A DNA stretch of 63,626 nucleotides from Alicyclobacillus sp. (GTDB lineage Bacteria; Bacillota; Bacilli; Alicyclobacillales; Alicyclobacillaceae): NCBI GenBank assembly GCA_023511725.1, contig JAIMAY010000012.1:1-63626 (forward strand), in the 5' to 3' direction. The notes below the pieces were generated by a model. It searched no databases. It was not told where the DNA came from and worked only from the letters and a program-made list of their open reading frames with translations. The first letter of the stretch is position 1; every line of letters starts with the position of its first letter. Shown piece by piece: positions 12,573 through 21,529 of the stretch. The translations under genes and the position numbers were made by a program.

Positions 12573-12601
12573 CGTGTTACTGTCCGATGCGGGCAGGCAT
12601 G
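12573..12601 (+). promoter_or_regulatory. GlcT-type RAT antiterminator element
   Basis: The sequence CGTGTTACTG...CAGGCATGAGC has the conserved blocks of the Bacillus ptsG RAT. It folds with an upper stem CTGTCC/GGGCAG (loop GATGC) and a lower stem CGTG/CATG separated by the TTA/G internal loop. Its 3' arm overlaps the 5' arm of the terminator that follows, so the two structures exclude each other. It begins six bases after the glcT stop. Confidence 0.82.
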
Positions 12602-12637
12602 AGCGGTGCGTCGGCTCGTGCCTGCCCGTTTTCGTTT
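12590..12637 (+). terminator. RAT-controlled terminator before ptsH
   Basis: 10-bp stem CGGGCAGGCA/TGCCTGCCCG extended by GAGC/GCTC inside, followed by TTTTCGTTTTGTT. It lies between glcT and ptsH and shares bases with the RAT hairpin, giving a two-state antitermination switch. Confidence 0.85.
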
Positions 12638-12713
12638 TGTTCTCCGCAAGTTACCCGCTCAGGGATGGCGACACGCGCTCGCCGACTCTCATCATCCTCA
12701 AGGAGGTCTGACT

Positions 12714-12983
12714 ATGCGTGAAGCGACGGTGACCATTCGCAATCGCAGCGGGCTCCACGCTCGCCCAGCATCCCTGCTGGTTCAAGAGGCGTCACGGTTT
12801 CAAAGCCAACTCTCCCTGACAAAGGGGGATAAAACCGTGGACCTCAAGAGCATCCTCGGCGTCATGTCGTTAGCCGTTATGGCGGGCGATACCGTCACGC
12901 TGCGCGCCGAAGGTCCGGACGAGCAGGAGGCGCTCACTCGGCTGGTCGAACTCATTGAATCGGGGCTCGGGGAGGGCGCGTGA
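12714..12983 (+). CDS. ptsH: phosphocarrier protein HPr
   Basis: 89 residues. Active-site H15 in GLHARPA and regulatory S46 in LKSILGVMSL, the HprK/CcpA-type site of low-GC Gram-positives. It carries phosphate from enzyme I to sugar-specific EIIA and mediates catabolite repression when Ser46 is phosphorylated. RBS AAGGAGG; the gene sits behind the GlcT-type RAT switch and overlaps ptsI. Confidence 0.98.
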   Translation: MREATVTIRNRSGLHARPASLLVQEASRFQSQLSLTKGDKTVDLKSILGVMSLAVMAGDTVTLRAEGPDEQEALTRLVELIESGLGEGA

Positions 12984-14707
12984 TGGTGGAGCAAGAGCGC
13001 CTGCTGACCGGGCAAGGGGTGAGTCCCGGCGCGGCGTGGGCCACGGCTCGCGTGGTGCGCCGGGCCGTCCAGGCGTATCCCGCTACGGTCGAGCCCGCGC
13101 AGGTGAACGAGGAGCTCGAACGTCTGCAGGCGGCCATCGCGTGGGTGAACGAGCAACTGGAACGCCAGAAGGCATGGATGAGCACGCGGGCGGGGGAAGC
13201 CGATGCTGCAATTCTGGAGGCGCATCAGATGTTCTTGGCCGATCCCGCCTATGTTGGAGAGATGCAGCGTCGGATTCGCGAGGAGAATCTTTCTGCGGCC
13301 GAAGCCTGTGTTGGCGTGACACACGCCACGTCCGAGATGCTCGCCGCTTTGCCGGATGAGTATCTGCGAGCGCGCGCCGATGATGTGCGGGACGTGGGGG
13401 AACGCTTGTTGCGTGCTGTACTCGGCGACGAACAGGACCAGGATCTGACGGGCATGGTGGTGGTCGCCGAGGAGATCACGCCGTCGATGCTCACGGGTCA
13501 CACGGGGCAGCCCGCAGGTCTCGTCGCCGTCCGCGGGAATCGTACGGCGCATGCGGCCATTCTGGCGCGCAGCCTTGGGATTCCGGCTGTGTTCGGCGTG
13601 ACGGACGCCATCGACGCCATTGCCGATGGCGACACTATCCTCGTCGACGGGGATGCGGGCGAGGTCTGGGTATCACCTTCCCAAACCCGTGTGGAGGCAA
13701 CACGCGCACGGCTGGAGGCGCGACACCAACGGCAGCGGCGCGCTCAGCAGCATGCCCACGAGGCAGCCGTGACCCAGGATGGGATCACGATTGAGGTGTT
13801 CGCCAACATCGGCCAATCCGACGAAGCGGAGCGCGCACGGTCGGCGGGCGCCGACGGCATCGGCCTGATGAGGTCCGAATTTCTTTACATCGACCGATCG
13901 CGCTGGCCCGACGAGGAAGAACAATACGCTTGGTATCGGCTCGCCTTGCAGCAGATGGCGCCGCGACCCGTGATCATTCGCACCCTGGATATCGGTGGCG
14001 ACAAGCCATTGCCGTATGCCGCGATGGCGCCGGAGGATAATCCGTTCCTGGGGGTGCGCGGTCTGCGCTATGGCTTGGTTCATCGCGACGTGCTGACCCC
14101 CCAGCTCCGCGCTTTGTTACGGGCAGCGGTTCACGGCAATCTGTGGGTGATGGTGCCGATGGTCACCACAGTGGACGAAGTTCGAACGGTCCGTGCAATC
14201 GTGGAGGAGGAACGTCTGAACCTGCAGGCACATGGTGTGCAGGTGGGCGAGGTCCGTCTCGGCATCATGGTGGAAACGCCGGCTGCGGCCGTGATGGCCG
14301 ATGTTCTGGCTCGGGAAGTGGATTTTTTCAGCATCGGCACCAATGATCTGACGCAGTACGTGATGGCGGCGGACAGAGGCAACGCTGGTGTGGCCCACCT
14401 CTACGCACCTCATCATCCGGCGGTGCTGCGCCTGATCCGGCAGGTGTGCCAGGCGGCGGATCGGCAAGGGATTCCTGTGGGCGTATGCGGCGAACTGGCG
14501 GGGGATCCGCTCTGGGCTCCCATCCTGGTCGGACTCGGTGTGCGCGAATTGTCGATGGTCCCCTCGGCCATCGCGCAGGTGAAAGAGTTGGTGCGCAGTG
14601 TGTCCGTGAGCGCCATGCGAGAGCTGGCAGACGCCATTGTGACATCCCCCGACGCAGCGGCGGCGGAGACTTTGGCCAAAGATGCGCTTGCCCGTTTGCT
14701 TCCCTGA
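12983..14707 (+). CDS. ptsI: PTS enzyme I (PEP-protein phosphotransferase)
   Basis: 574 residues. N-terminal HPr-binding/phosphohistidine part with H190 in GNRTAHAAILARS (most relatives have GGRTSHxAI, so glycine and serine next to the histidine differ). C-terminal PEP-binding barrel: LMRSEFLYIDR, IRTLDIGGDKPLPY, GIMVETPAA, IGTNDLTQY and catalytic C502 in VGVCGELAGDP. It starts the sugar phosphotransfer chain. Start ATG at 12983 (a GTG one codon earlier overlaps ptsH). No EII gene is in the window. Confidence 0.96.
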   Translation: MVEQERLLTGQGVSPGAAWATARVVRRAVQAYPATVEPAQVNEELERLQAAIAWVNEQLERQKAWMSTRAGEADAAILEAHQMFLADPAYVGEMQRRIREENLSAAEACVGVTHATSEMLAALPDEYLRARADDVRDVGERLLRAVLGDEQDQDLTGMVVVAEEITPSMLTGHTGQPAGLVAVRGNRTAHAAILARSLGIPAVFGVTDAIDAIADGDTILVDGDAGEVWVSPSQTRVEATRARLEARHQRQRRAQQHAHEAAVTQDGITIEVFANIGQSDEAERARSAGADGIGLMRSEFLYIDRSRWPDEEEQYAWYRLALQQMAPRPVIIRTLDIGGDKPLPYAAMAPEDNPFLGVRGLRYGLVHRDVLTPQLRALLRAAVHGNLWVMVPMVTTVDEVRTVRAIVEEERLNLQAHGVQVGEVRLGIMVETPAAAVMADVLAREVDFFSIGTNDLTQYVMAADRGNAGVAHLYAPHHPAVLRLIRQVCQAADRQGIPVGVCGELAGDPLWAPILVGLGVRELSMVPSAIAQVKELVRSVSVSAMRELADAIVTSPDAAAAETLAKDALARLLP

Positions 14708-14837
14708 GGCCGCATGAGCCTCATCTGATTCTGCAAAACGATCTGCTTTCATATTTGGGGAAAACAGGAAGCCGACGGTTCATCCCGAATATGTGTCTTC
14801 ACACTCACCGCTGGGCGGTAAAGGAGGAGACAACAGG

Positions 14838-15842
14838 GTGGATGAACAGTCGGCTGTTTCGTTGTTGTCGGATCTTTTGAGGCAGGCACTTCAGCAGCGG
14901 GCGACGGACGTGCATCTGCGAATCGGTGCATCAGATTGGTCTGCCGACTTTCGCGTGGGCGGCGACCTGCGGCAGGTGACGTCCGGGTCGACGGCGGGGC
15001 CCGCGCTGGCACGGCGGGTGAAAGCTTTGGCCCGCATGGACGTCGCTGACAGCCGCCAGCCCCAGGACGGCGGATTCCACTGGGAGGATGGCGACCACTG
15101 TTGCGATGTCCGCGTAGCTGCGCTACCGACGGTCTACGGTGAAGCGGTGGTGCTTCGGCTGCTTCCCAAACTGAGTGGTGCAGTGGACTTTACGGAGTTG
15201 GGTATGACTGTGGAACAGGCGCGAGATATCCGGCAACTTCTCAGTCTTCCATCCGGCCTGGTCCTCGTCGCAGGCCCGACGGGAGCAGGTAAGACGACCA
15301 CGCTCTACACCATGATGCGTCAACTCGCCGCGTGGCGACGGCGCGTGGTGAGCATCGAGGATCCCGTGGAGATGATTCTCCCGGATTGTCATCAGGTTCA
15401 GGTGCGCGAACGAACGGGCTTGACCTTTGATGCGGGTCTGCGGGCCCTGCTGCGTCAAGACCCCGACGTGATCATGGTATCGGAGATTCGCGACGAAGTG
15501 ACCGCCCGCACGGTCCTCCGGGCGGCGCTGTCCGGTCACTTGGTGCTCAGTACGACTCATGCCCGGGATGCGTCGGGGGCTGTGCTGCGTCTCGAAGACT
15601 TTGGCCTGTCCAGATTCGTGGTGCGCGATGTGCTGCGTGCTGTCGTGGTGCAGGTGTTGCATCCAGCGCTCTGCGTGCCGTGCGATGGTCGTGGGTGTGA
15701 AGCCTGCTTTCACACCGGCTGGTCACCGATACGCCGGGCTTCATTCCAGATCATCCGGATGGATGAAGCCCCGCGCCCGGTCCCAGAGGGCCGCGTGGCC
15801 CGGTTAGTGGGCCGTTCCTCTCGCGCCTCGGCCGGCCGGTGA
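14838..15842 (+). CDS. comGA: competence/type IV pilus assembly ATPase ComGA
   Basis: 334 residues, GspE/PilB family without the long N-terminal domain, as in ComGA. Walker A GPTGAGKTTT (from about 146), Asp box and Walker B DPDVIMVSEIRD, His box GHLVLSTTH, and a C-terminal tetracysteine zinc motif CVPCDGRGCEAC (about 278-289). It powers assembly of the competence pseudopilus. GTG start, AAGGAGGAG 8 nt upstream. First of a seven-gene comG-like operon. Confidence 0.92.
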   Translation: MDEQSAVSLLSDLLRQALQQRATDVHLRIGASDWSADFRVGGDLRQVTSGSTAGPALARRVKALARMDVADSRQPQDGGFHWEDGDHCCDVRVAALPTVYGEAVVLRLLPKLSGAVDFTELGMTVEQARDIRQLLSLPSGLVLVAGPTGAGKTTTLYTMMRQLAAWRRRVVSIEDPVEMILPDCHQVQVRERTGLTFDAGLRALLRQDPDVIMVSEIRDEVTARTVLRAALSGHLVLSTTHARDASGAVLRLEDFGLSRFVVRDVLRAVVVQVLHPALCVPCDGRGCEACFHTGWSPIRRASFQIIRMDEAPRPVPEGRVARLVGRSSRASAGR

Positions 15843-15846
15843 TGGC

Positions 15847-16956
15847 ATGGGATTGATGATGAGACAGAGGCTCCGAACGGGCAGCCGGGTGCGCGTGCAT
15901 GGCATGATCAGACGAGGTATGGAACAACGGCGGTGTCGTCGAATGCTTCCGGATGTATGCCGGCACCTTGCACAATTGCTGGAAGCAGGCATACCGCTGG
16001 CGGATGCGGTGAAGGTGTCGGCCTTTCGGGCGGGATCGGGTGCTGACCAGTTGTTGGAACTCGTGGGAGCCGCCGTGAACCAGGGTGCGACGCTGGCGTC
16101 GGCATGGGACAGGTGTGCCCCGAGGCTTCTGTTGCTCCTCCTGAGTGTGGGAGATGAGACAGGCCGGCTGGCTGAGATGCTGGCGAGTTGGGTGCGATAC
16201 GTCGAGCGGCGCGAGGCATGGCGGCGGCAGTGGGGCCAGTCGCTCGCTTATCCTGCAGTCGTGTTCACTGCCTGCGTCGCGATGACGGTGTTCATCCGCA
16301 GCACCGTGCTCCCGGTGTTCGCCCATTTGTACACCTCGCTGGGCGGAGATGGTATGCATCTGCTGGTGCGCTTTCAGATGCTCATCGACGCGTTTCTGGG
16401 GATTGTCAGCGGCATGACCTTGATCAGTGTGGCGGGCATTGTCACTGCCGTGCTCGCGGAGCGGCGGCAGTGGCCTTGGTGGAGCCGCGTCCGGACACGG
16501 CTACCGGGATGGCGGTGGTACAGCATGGACAGATCGCGCACGCTCTGCCACATGTTGCGGATGCTGTTGCAGGCCGGCGTCCCCATCGTACAAGCCTTGA
16601 CCGTGCTGCAGGGCTCCGACGAGCTGTGGGTCACCCGTGCGGTGGCGCCCGTGTACGTCCGTCTGCTCGGCGGTGCTCGTGTGGGCGACGCATTTATCTC
16701 CGGCGTGTGGGCTGAGTTGATCCGGCCCATCTTGGACGTGGCGGATAGGACCGGGGATCTGGCGGGGGCGCTTGAACGCGCCGAACGCGTCCTGGATGCC
16801 ACGTTTGAAAGGGAGTTGCGCGCGTTTCTCAAGATCCTTGAGCCGATGGCCATTTGCGTGCTCGGTGCTGTGGTGGCAGGTACCATGTGGATGTTGTTTG
16901 TGCCGATGTATGAGTCCTTGGCAGGTCTGTCGGCAGGCAGCGCTGCCTTGCCTTGA
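15847..16956 (+). CDS. comGB: pseudopilus platform protein ComGB
   Basis: About 369 residues, GspF/PilC family: two T2SSF repeats (about 35-150 and 225-355), each with a helical cytoplasmic core containing (L/I)EAGIPLADAV or LQAGVPIVQAL and GDETGRLAEML or ADRTGDLAGAL, plus three membrane helices. It is the inner-membrane partner of ComGA. The start is ambiguous among 15847, 15856 and 15859. Confidence 0.9.
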   Translation: MGLMMRQRLRTGSRVRVHGMIRRGMEQRRCRRMLPDVCRHLAQLLEAGIPLADAVKVSAFRAGSGADQLLELVGAAVNQGATLASAWDRCAPRLLLLLLSVGDETGRLAEMLASWVRYVERREAWRRQWGQSLAYPAVVFTACVAMTVFIRSTVLPVFAHLYTSLGGDGMHLLVRFQMLIDAFLGIVSGMTLISVAGIVTAVLAERRQWPWWSRVRTRLPGWRWYSMDRSRTLCHMLRMLLQAGVPIVQALTVLQGSDELWVTRAVAPVYVRLLGGARVGDAFISGVWAELIRPILDVADRTGDLAGALERAERVLDATFERELRAFLKILEPMAICVLGAVVAGTMWMLFVPMYESLAGLSAGSAALP

Positions 16957-16984
16957 CATTCTGGTTGTAGGAGGAGAGATGGCG

Positions 16985-17398
16985 ATGCGGGTGGTATTGG
17001 ATGAAGTTAAGCATCTGAAACGGACGCCGTCACGCGCGGAAACGAAGAGAGCATCCGCCGGCTTTACGCTGCTCGAACTGACGGTCGCGGTGTTTGTGAT
17101 TTCTGTGATGGTAGCGGTCACGGTGCCCCACTTGCTCGGAGCGAGTCAGCGAGCGCAAACCACCGCTTGTGGAGAAAACCAACGGACCATCCGCGCCGCG
17201 CTGACGCAGTACTACTTGCTCTATCATGCCTATCCTTCCGGCAACACAACGCAGCAACTCCAAATCCTCAAGAGTCAGCAACTCCTTCAGTCCATCCCGA
17301 AGGAACCCGCGGGCGGCAACTACGTGATACAGGATTCTGATCCGAACAACGTGACGGTTTCCTGCGATGTTCACGGTACGTTGGGCAATGACGACTGA
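16985..17398 (+). CDS. comGC: major pseudopilin ComGC-like
   Basis: 137 residues. Type IV prepilin with an unusually long basic leader (~30 residues) ending at the ComC/PilD cleavage site SAG|FTLLELTVAVFVISVMVAV; Glu5 after the cut is present. A soluble region with two cysteines follows. ATG at 16985 fits GGAGG 10 nt upstream; the ATG at 16979 is too close. Confidence 0.87.
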   Translation: MRVVLDEVKHLKRTPSRAETKRASAGFTLLELTVAVFVISVMVAVTVPHLLGASQRAQTTACGENQRTIRAALTQYYLLYHAYPSGNTTQQLQILKSQQLLQSIPKEPAGGNYVIQDSDPNNVTVSCDVHGTLGNDD

Positions 17399-17858
17399 GC
17401 GTCCGCCGCGCACTTTCCGCTTGACGGGCGGCTTCACGTTGCTGGAGTTGGTGATCGCGTTGGCCGTGACCAGCGCTTTGACGCTGACCATACTTCCCTG
17501 TGTTCTGCGCTCGTACGGTCATTGGCAACTGGTCGCCACAGCGGAACGACTGGCATGGAAGATGAGGTGGGCCCAGACGCAAGCCCAGGTGACGGACCAA
17601 GGTGCAGTTGTACGGTTGTTTCCCTACACTCCGCAGTACTGGGTCTACGTTGGGGGCGACGTGGTCAGTCAAAGCACCTTTGATCCGGGGGTGATGTATC
17701 GAGGGGGGTATCTTCAAATGTCGTCGGGGTTCATCGCCTATGATGTGCTAGGCACCTCGACCGTGGGCGGGGTGGTGTCACTCGTCGACGGATCGGACCA
17801 GGTGGATGTACATCTGTACATGGGATCGGGGCTGCAGGTGGTGGGGGATGGGCCGTGA
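17388..17858 (+). CDS. comGD: minor pseudopilin ComGD-like
   Basis: 156 residues with prepilin signal RLTGG|FTLLELVIALAVTSALTLTI near residue 15, then a GspH-like soluble domain. It overlaps comGC by 11 nt and the next gene by 4 nt. Confidence 0.82.
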   Translation: MTTERPPRTFRLTGGFTLLELVIALAVTSALTLTILPCVLRSYGHWQLVATAERLAWKMRWAQTQAQVTDQGAVVRLFPYTPQYWVYVGGDVVSQSTFDPGVMYRGGYLQMSSGFIAYDVLGTSTVGGVVSLVDGSDQVDVHLYMGSGLQVVGDGP

Positions 17859-18172
17859 ATCTGGTGGAAGTGGTGGTCTCCATTTGCATGGTGGCATGGG
17901 TGGCGGGCGCCACGTTGTTGAATGTGATGGAAACCGCAGTACTGTGCGAGAGGACGCGGGATATGCAAACGGCCATGGTGGCCGCCGATGCTGCGGCGGA
18001 GATGGTCACGGCGGGAGCCACGGCTCCAGCGAGTTGGACCGATGCAAGCCGGTCTGCGGTCGTGACCTGTACCCCCGCCCCTACCGACCAGGGCACGCTG
18101 CTTCATGTTCATGCGGAAGTTGGCGGCGTCGGGCAGGATGTGTGGCTGGTCGTGTCCACGCCTTCGCAATAA
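17855..18172 (+). CDS. comGE: minor pseudopilin ComGE-like, apparently leaderless
   Basis: 105 residues. It begins MNLVEVVVSICMVAWVAGATLL: this is the hydrophobic pilin helix with the conserved Glu, but without any prepilin leader or Gly cleavage site before it, and no in-frame start exists further upstream. It starts by a 4-nt overlap with the comGD stop. Position between D- and F-like pilins supports a ComGE role. Confidence 0.7.
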   Translation: MNLVEVVVSICMVAWVAGATLLNVMETAVLCERTRDMQTAMVAADAAAEMVTAGATAPASWTDASRSAVVTCTPAPTDQGTLLHVHAEVGGVGQDVWLVVSTPSQ

Positions 18173-18195
18173 GGCAGAGGCACGGGATCAAGGCG

Positions 18196-18633
18196 ATGGC
18201 AGCCAAGGACCATGGTTTTTCACTCGTGGAGGTGTGCGTTGCTGCTGCACTGTCCGCCCTGTTGGTCGTGGCCCTGCTTCCCGTTTGGACGGATGTGTGG
18301 CAGTTCTCTGCCATGATCCTCGGGGACAGCGAAGCCGACGCTGTGCGATTGTCCATCCACCGCGTTCTGCAGCAGGACGCCCACGCGGCGGTGTCAGCTT
18401 CTGCAGCGAACGGTGTGTTGCACCTCACGCTCGTCGACGGCACGGTGTATACCTACCAGGTGAACGCATCGAGGCAGTTGGTGCGGGTCCGTACGGGAGG
18501 CGGAACAGCGGTCATCGGGGTTGACGTGCGGGCGTTTGAGCCGACATGCCAAGGTAACACCGTGACTGTTCGCGTTTCCGTGGCGAACGCCGGCCAAGAT
18601 ACGTACGTGTTCACGTTGTTGCCCAAACGCTGA
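18196..18633 (+). CDS. comGF: minor pseudopilin ComGF-like
   Basis: 145 residues. Short leader MAAKDHG|FSLVEVCVAAALSALLVVAL with a classical cleavage site and Glu5, followed by a beta-rich domain. The start has only a weak AAGG, but the six-residue leader fits minor pilins. Confidence 0.75.
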   Translation: MAAKDHGFSLVEVCVAAALSALLVVALLPVWTDVWQFSAMILGDSEADAVRLSIHRVLQQDAHAAVSASAANGVLHLTLVDGTVYTYQVNASRQLVRVRTGGGTAVIGVDVRAFEPTCQGNTVTVRVSVANAGQDTYVFTLLPKR

Positions 18634-18654
18634 TGCTGCACAGGAGGGAGAAGG

Positions 18655-19101
18655 ATGCAGGCGCGTCGATGGAAGGTGTGGAATTTGCCTGCGTATCGAG
18701 ATGCGGCATCCGTGGAAGGCGGGCATGTCCTCCTGGCGACACTTGGCGTGCTCATGGCCATGACATTGTCGGCCCTGACGGTGTACGATGTGATTCATAA
18801 GGAGAATGAGGTCGTCCTCCTGACCGCCTCCGGTGATACGGCGTACTGGCTTGCTCGGTCCGCGGCCCTGGCTGCGCTTCGTCAACTCCAGTCCGGGCAG
18901 ACACCGGCGGCGAATTCGACCATGCAGGTACCCGACGGCAGTGTTCATATCACCTGTACAGCGCAATCCGCGCCGTCCGGGGTCACGTGGACCATCCGGG
19001 CGAATGCACGAGCGGGCGGCGCCGTCGACACGGTGGTGGTCACCTACAGTGCTCTATCGCACAGCGTGATCGGCTGGCAGGACAATGCCCCGGGTTCCTG
19101 A
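18655..19101 (+). CDS. comGG: minor pilin ComGG/PilX-like
   Basis: 148 residues. N-terminal hydrophobic helix preceded by VEGGHVLLATLGVLMAMTL, a non-canonical pilin-like segment as seen in ComGG/PilX-type proteins; the soluble part is rich in small residues. RBS CAGGAGGGAGAAGG immediately upstream. Last gene of the pilus operon. Confidence 0.65.
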   Translation: MQARRWKVWNLPAYRDAASVEGGHVLLATLGVLMAMTLSALTVYDVIHKENEVVLLTASGDTAYWLARSAALAALRQLQSGQTPAANSTMQVPDGSVHITCTAQSAPSGVTWTIRANARAGGAVDTVVVTYSALSHSVIGWQDNAPGS

Positions 19102-19147
19102 GTCGTCATGTGTCGAATGTGGTAGGATGACTAGAGAGGTGGGCGGA

Positions 19148-19702
19148 ATGCGTCGGGTGGCGCTGGTGGGCCCGATGGGAGCGGGAAAGAGCACCGTTGG
19201 GCCGCGTCTCGCCCGGCATCTGGGCGCGGAGTTTGCAGACCTGGATGACATTGTGGTCGGGGCAAGCCGGCGCAGTATCGCGGACTGGTTTGCCCGCTCG
19301 GGCGAGGCATGTTTCCGTCAATGGGAGAGCCACTGCCTGCAACAGCTCACCCGGACGCGCGGTGCCGGGCTGGTCTTGGCCACGGGGGGCGGGATTGTCC
19401 TGTGTGCCGAGAATCGCCAGTTGCTTCGCCACCAATGGTTCACGGTGTATCTGCGCGTGCGCTGGGATGTCCTGGTTCTGCGGCTGGAGCAGGCGCGCGA
19501 GGGCCGACCTCTGCTGGCGTCCTCCAACTGGCGGGAGGCGCTGCAGCGGCTGCTCAACGAGCGTGATCCGCTGTACCGCGAAGTCTCCCGCGTAACCATC
19601 GACGTGTCCGATCTCGATGTGAACCAGACGGTCCAGCAGGTGGCGGAGGCTGTGGTACACATGGACCTTCCTCACGCCGACCCGACACAGGAAGACGGGT
19701 GA
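19148..19702 (+). CDS. aroK: shikimate kinase
   Basis: 184 residues. Walker A GPMGAGKST (8-16), shikimate-binding DLDD motif (ADLDDIVV), GGG motif LATGGGIVL, and lid arginine in EGRPLL. It phosphorylates shikimate in the aromatic pathway; aroQ of the same pathway lies at 24.0 kb. ATG at 19148 follows GAGGTGGGCGG; an in-frame ATG at 19085 overlaps the pilin gene. Confidence 0.93.
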   Translation: MRRVALVGPMGAGKSTVGPRLARHLGAEFADLDDIVVGASRRSIADWFARSGEACFRQWESHCLQQLTRTRGAGLVLATGGGIVLCAENRQLLRHQWFTVYLRVRWDVLVLRLEQAREGRPLLASSNWREALQRLLNERDPLYREVSRVTIDVSDLDVNQTVQQVAEAVVHMDLPHADPTQEDG

Positions 19703-19708
19703 GAGCCG

Positions 19709-20623
19709 ATGCATCACATACGTACACTGCTGCCGGACGACCGGGGGGCACGCACCATTCACGTGGACACGCTCCGGGAGCGCTTGCCGGAACTCCAGGA
19801 ATGGGCTGTTCCAGATCACGTCATCCTGCGTGAGCGCGCGATGTTGGTTGAGTACTTGCGGCAAAGACGAATCTGCGGCGCCTGCGCGGGTTATGATCAG
19901 TGCGGCAAAGAAGGGGACATGAAGGGATTCACGCAACACCTCCAGTTTGACGGGCGCCAGTTGTCCGTGGCGGTGCGGCGGTGCGCGCCGTACCTCCAGT
20001 GGCTCATGCGCCGGCGGGTCGAACAATACGCTGCGCTATCCGGCGAGATGGCTCAGGACCGGACCTTTACGCTCGCCAACTTTCCAATCGAACAGCGGCA
20101 GAAATATCCCCGCCTGATGCGGTTTGCCGAGGACTTTGCGGAGGGCTTCTCGCCAGGCACCCGGGCGCCTGGGTTGTACCTGTTTGGCCCTCCTGGGGTA
20201 GGGAAGACGCATCTGATGCTGGGTGTCTTCAACCGCTTGCGTGAACGAGGTGTGCCGTGCCTCGTCATTCGGGCGGACTCGTTTTTCGACAGGTTGCGTC
20301 ACCTACTGGCAGAGGGAGCCGACATCGAGCCTCTGCTCGATGCGTGCTGCAGCGTGCCCGTCTTGGGGATCGACGAATTTGCGCAGGAGCGCGCCAATGA
20401 CTTCACGCTTGAGAAGTTGTTCCGGATCGTCAACCATCGTTTTCACGCGGGGCTTCCCACGTGGTTCACCAGCAACTTTGCGCCACCGGACATCTACCGA
20501 AAAAACGGTGCAGACCTGTTGGAGTCTGTGCCTGCACTGCGCAGCCGGGTGATGCAGATGGCGAAACTGGCGAGATTGGACGGTCCGGACGCGAGACAGC
20601 GTAATCTGCAGTCCCTGACCTGA
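19709..20623 (+). CDS. dnaI: DnaI-like primosomal helicase loader
   Basis: 304 residues, close to Bacillus DnaI (311). The N-terminal domain has a zinc-site pattern C56-x2-C59...C65...C92; the C-terminal AAA+ ATPase has Walker A GPPGVGKTH (160-168), Walker B VLGIDEF and sensor I TSNF. It loads the replicative helicase DnaB/C. It is far from dnaB here, unlike in Bacillus. Its TGA abuts the stop of the convergent yqhG gene with no gap. Confidence 0.85.
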   Translation: MHHIRTLLPDDRGARTIHVDTLRERLPELQEWAVPDHVILRERAMLVEYLRQRRICGACAGYDQCGKEGDMKGFTQHLQFDGRQLSVAVRRCAPYLQWLMRRRVEQYAALSGEMAQDRTFTLANFPIEQRQKYPRLMRFAEDFAEGFSPGTRAPGLYLFGPPGVGKTHLMLGVFNRLRERGVPCLVIRADSFFDRLRHLLAEGADIEPLLDACCSVPVLGIDEFAQERANDFTLEKLFRIVNHRFHAGLPTWFTSNFAPPDIYRKNGADLLESVPALRSRVMQMAKLARLDGPDARQRNLQSLT

Positions 20624-21529
20624 TCATTGAACGAGTCCAATGAGACCCAGCTGCACAATGTCACCTTCTATCCGCGGCGAGATGGTCCGCTCCAATTCGG
20701 CCAATTTCCGATCACGCTCCGCCGCGAACACTACGGCATCCTGCTCATCGGTGTCGCGGATCAGGCTGTCGTAATAGAGTCGCACGTGCCGCATCTCTGC
20801 CTGAAGACGAGCGCGCGCCTGGTCCGCCCATGCCCCGGGCTTGTCGGCGGCGCACGCCAGCAGCCGCTGCTGCGCGAGCCTTAAAGCCTCCATCAAGGGA
20901 ACACGGGCACGGCGTAGTAGAGCGTGCGGATCCGCCGGCTTCATGGTTCGGGCTTCGAGCAGCTGCGTGAAACGGACCACGGTCTGGCCGGTCACCAGAC
21001 AGACACCGATGGAAACCCACCGTTGTTCCACCAGGTCACACCGGTAGGAAATAATGCCATTCACCACAAGCCAGGGGATCAGTTGCGCACCCTCCGTGAC
21101 GGGTTCGGCGGCACAAACCCATCGCCCACGGCTGTCCAAGGATTCCAAGATCTTCTGCAATCGAAAGCTGCCCAGCGTCAGCCATTCGGCCGTAGGCGGC
21201 CGAAAGAACATGCGCTCAATCTCGCTCGGATGGGAGGCTTCGAATTTCTGCCATGCCTCGTCCCGTAGCCGCTTGTTCTCTCGTTCCAGCGCCGTCTCGT
21301 TGAAAGCGAGCCGCAGAATGGTGTTGGGGACCTGTTGACCTGTCTGTTCCACCCACAGCCAGTAGTACGGCCGGTCGGTGAGTTCCTTGTCCACGTCCCG
21401 CGGCAGCTCGTATTCTCGGTAGAAGTCGGACTGAAAAACGCAGGGGGCGCCCACCGCACGGAAGTAGGCATCACAAAACTGCAGCCGTTCTTCCGGCGTC
21501 TCGAGGCCCAGATAGCGTTGCTCCACCAT
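20624..21529 (-). CDS. yqhG: YqhG family protein
   Basis: 301-residue soluble protein of unknown function. It starts immediately after the SNF2 gene yqhH, the same pairing as yqhH-yqhG in Bacillus. Visible features: tryptophan-rich region RPYYWLWVEQTGQ, a helical C-terminal half. Probably co-transcribed and functionally linked with YqhH. Confidence 0.83.
   Translation of the reverse strand: MVEQRYLGLETPEERLQFCDAYFRAVGAPCVFQSDFYREYELPRDVDKELTDRPYYWLWVEQTGQQVPNTILRLAFNETALERENKRLRDEAWQKFEASHPSEIERMFFRPPTAEWLTLGSFRLQKILESLDSRGRWVCAAEPVTEGAQLIPWLVVNGIISYRCDLVEQRWVSIGVCLVTGQTVVRFTQLLEARTMKPADPHALLRRARVPLMEALRLAQQRLLACAADKPGAWADQARARLQAEMRHVRLYYDSLIRDTDEQDAVVFAAERDRKLAELERTISPRIEGDIVQLGLIGLVQ

Noticed and set aside
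14722-14837. ComK-type box before comGA
   Set aside because: AAAACGATCTGCTTTC has the wrong spacing for AAAA-N5-TTTT and only three T.
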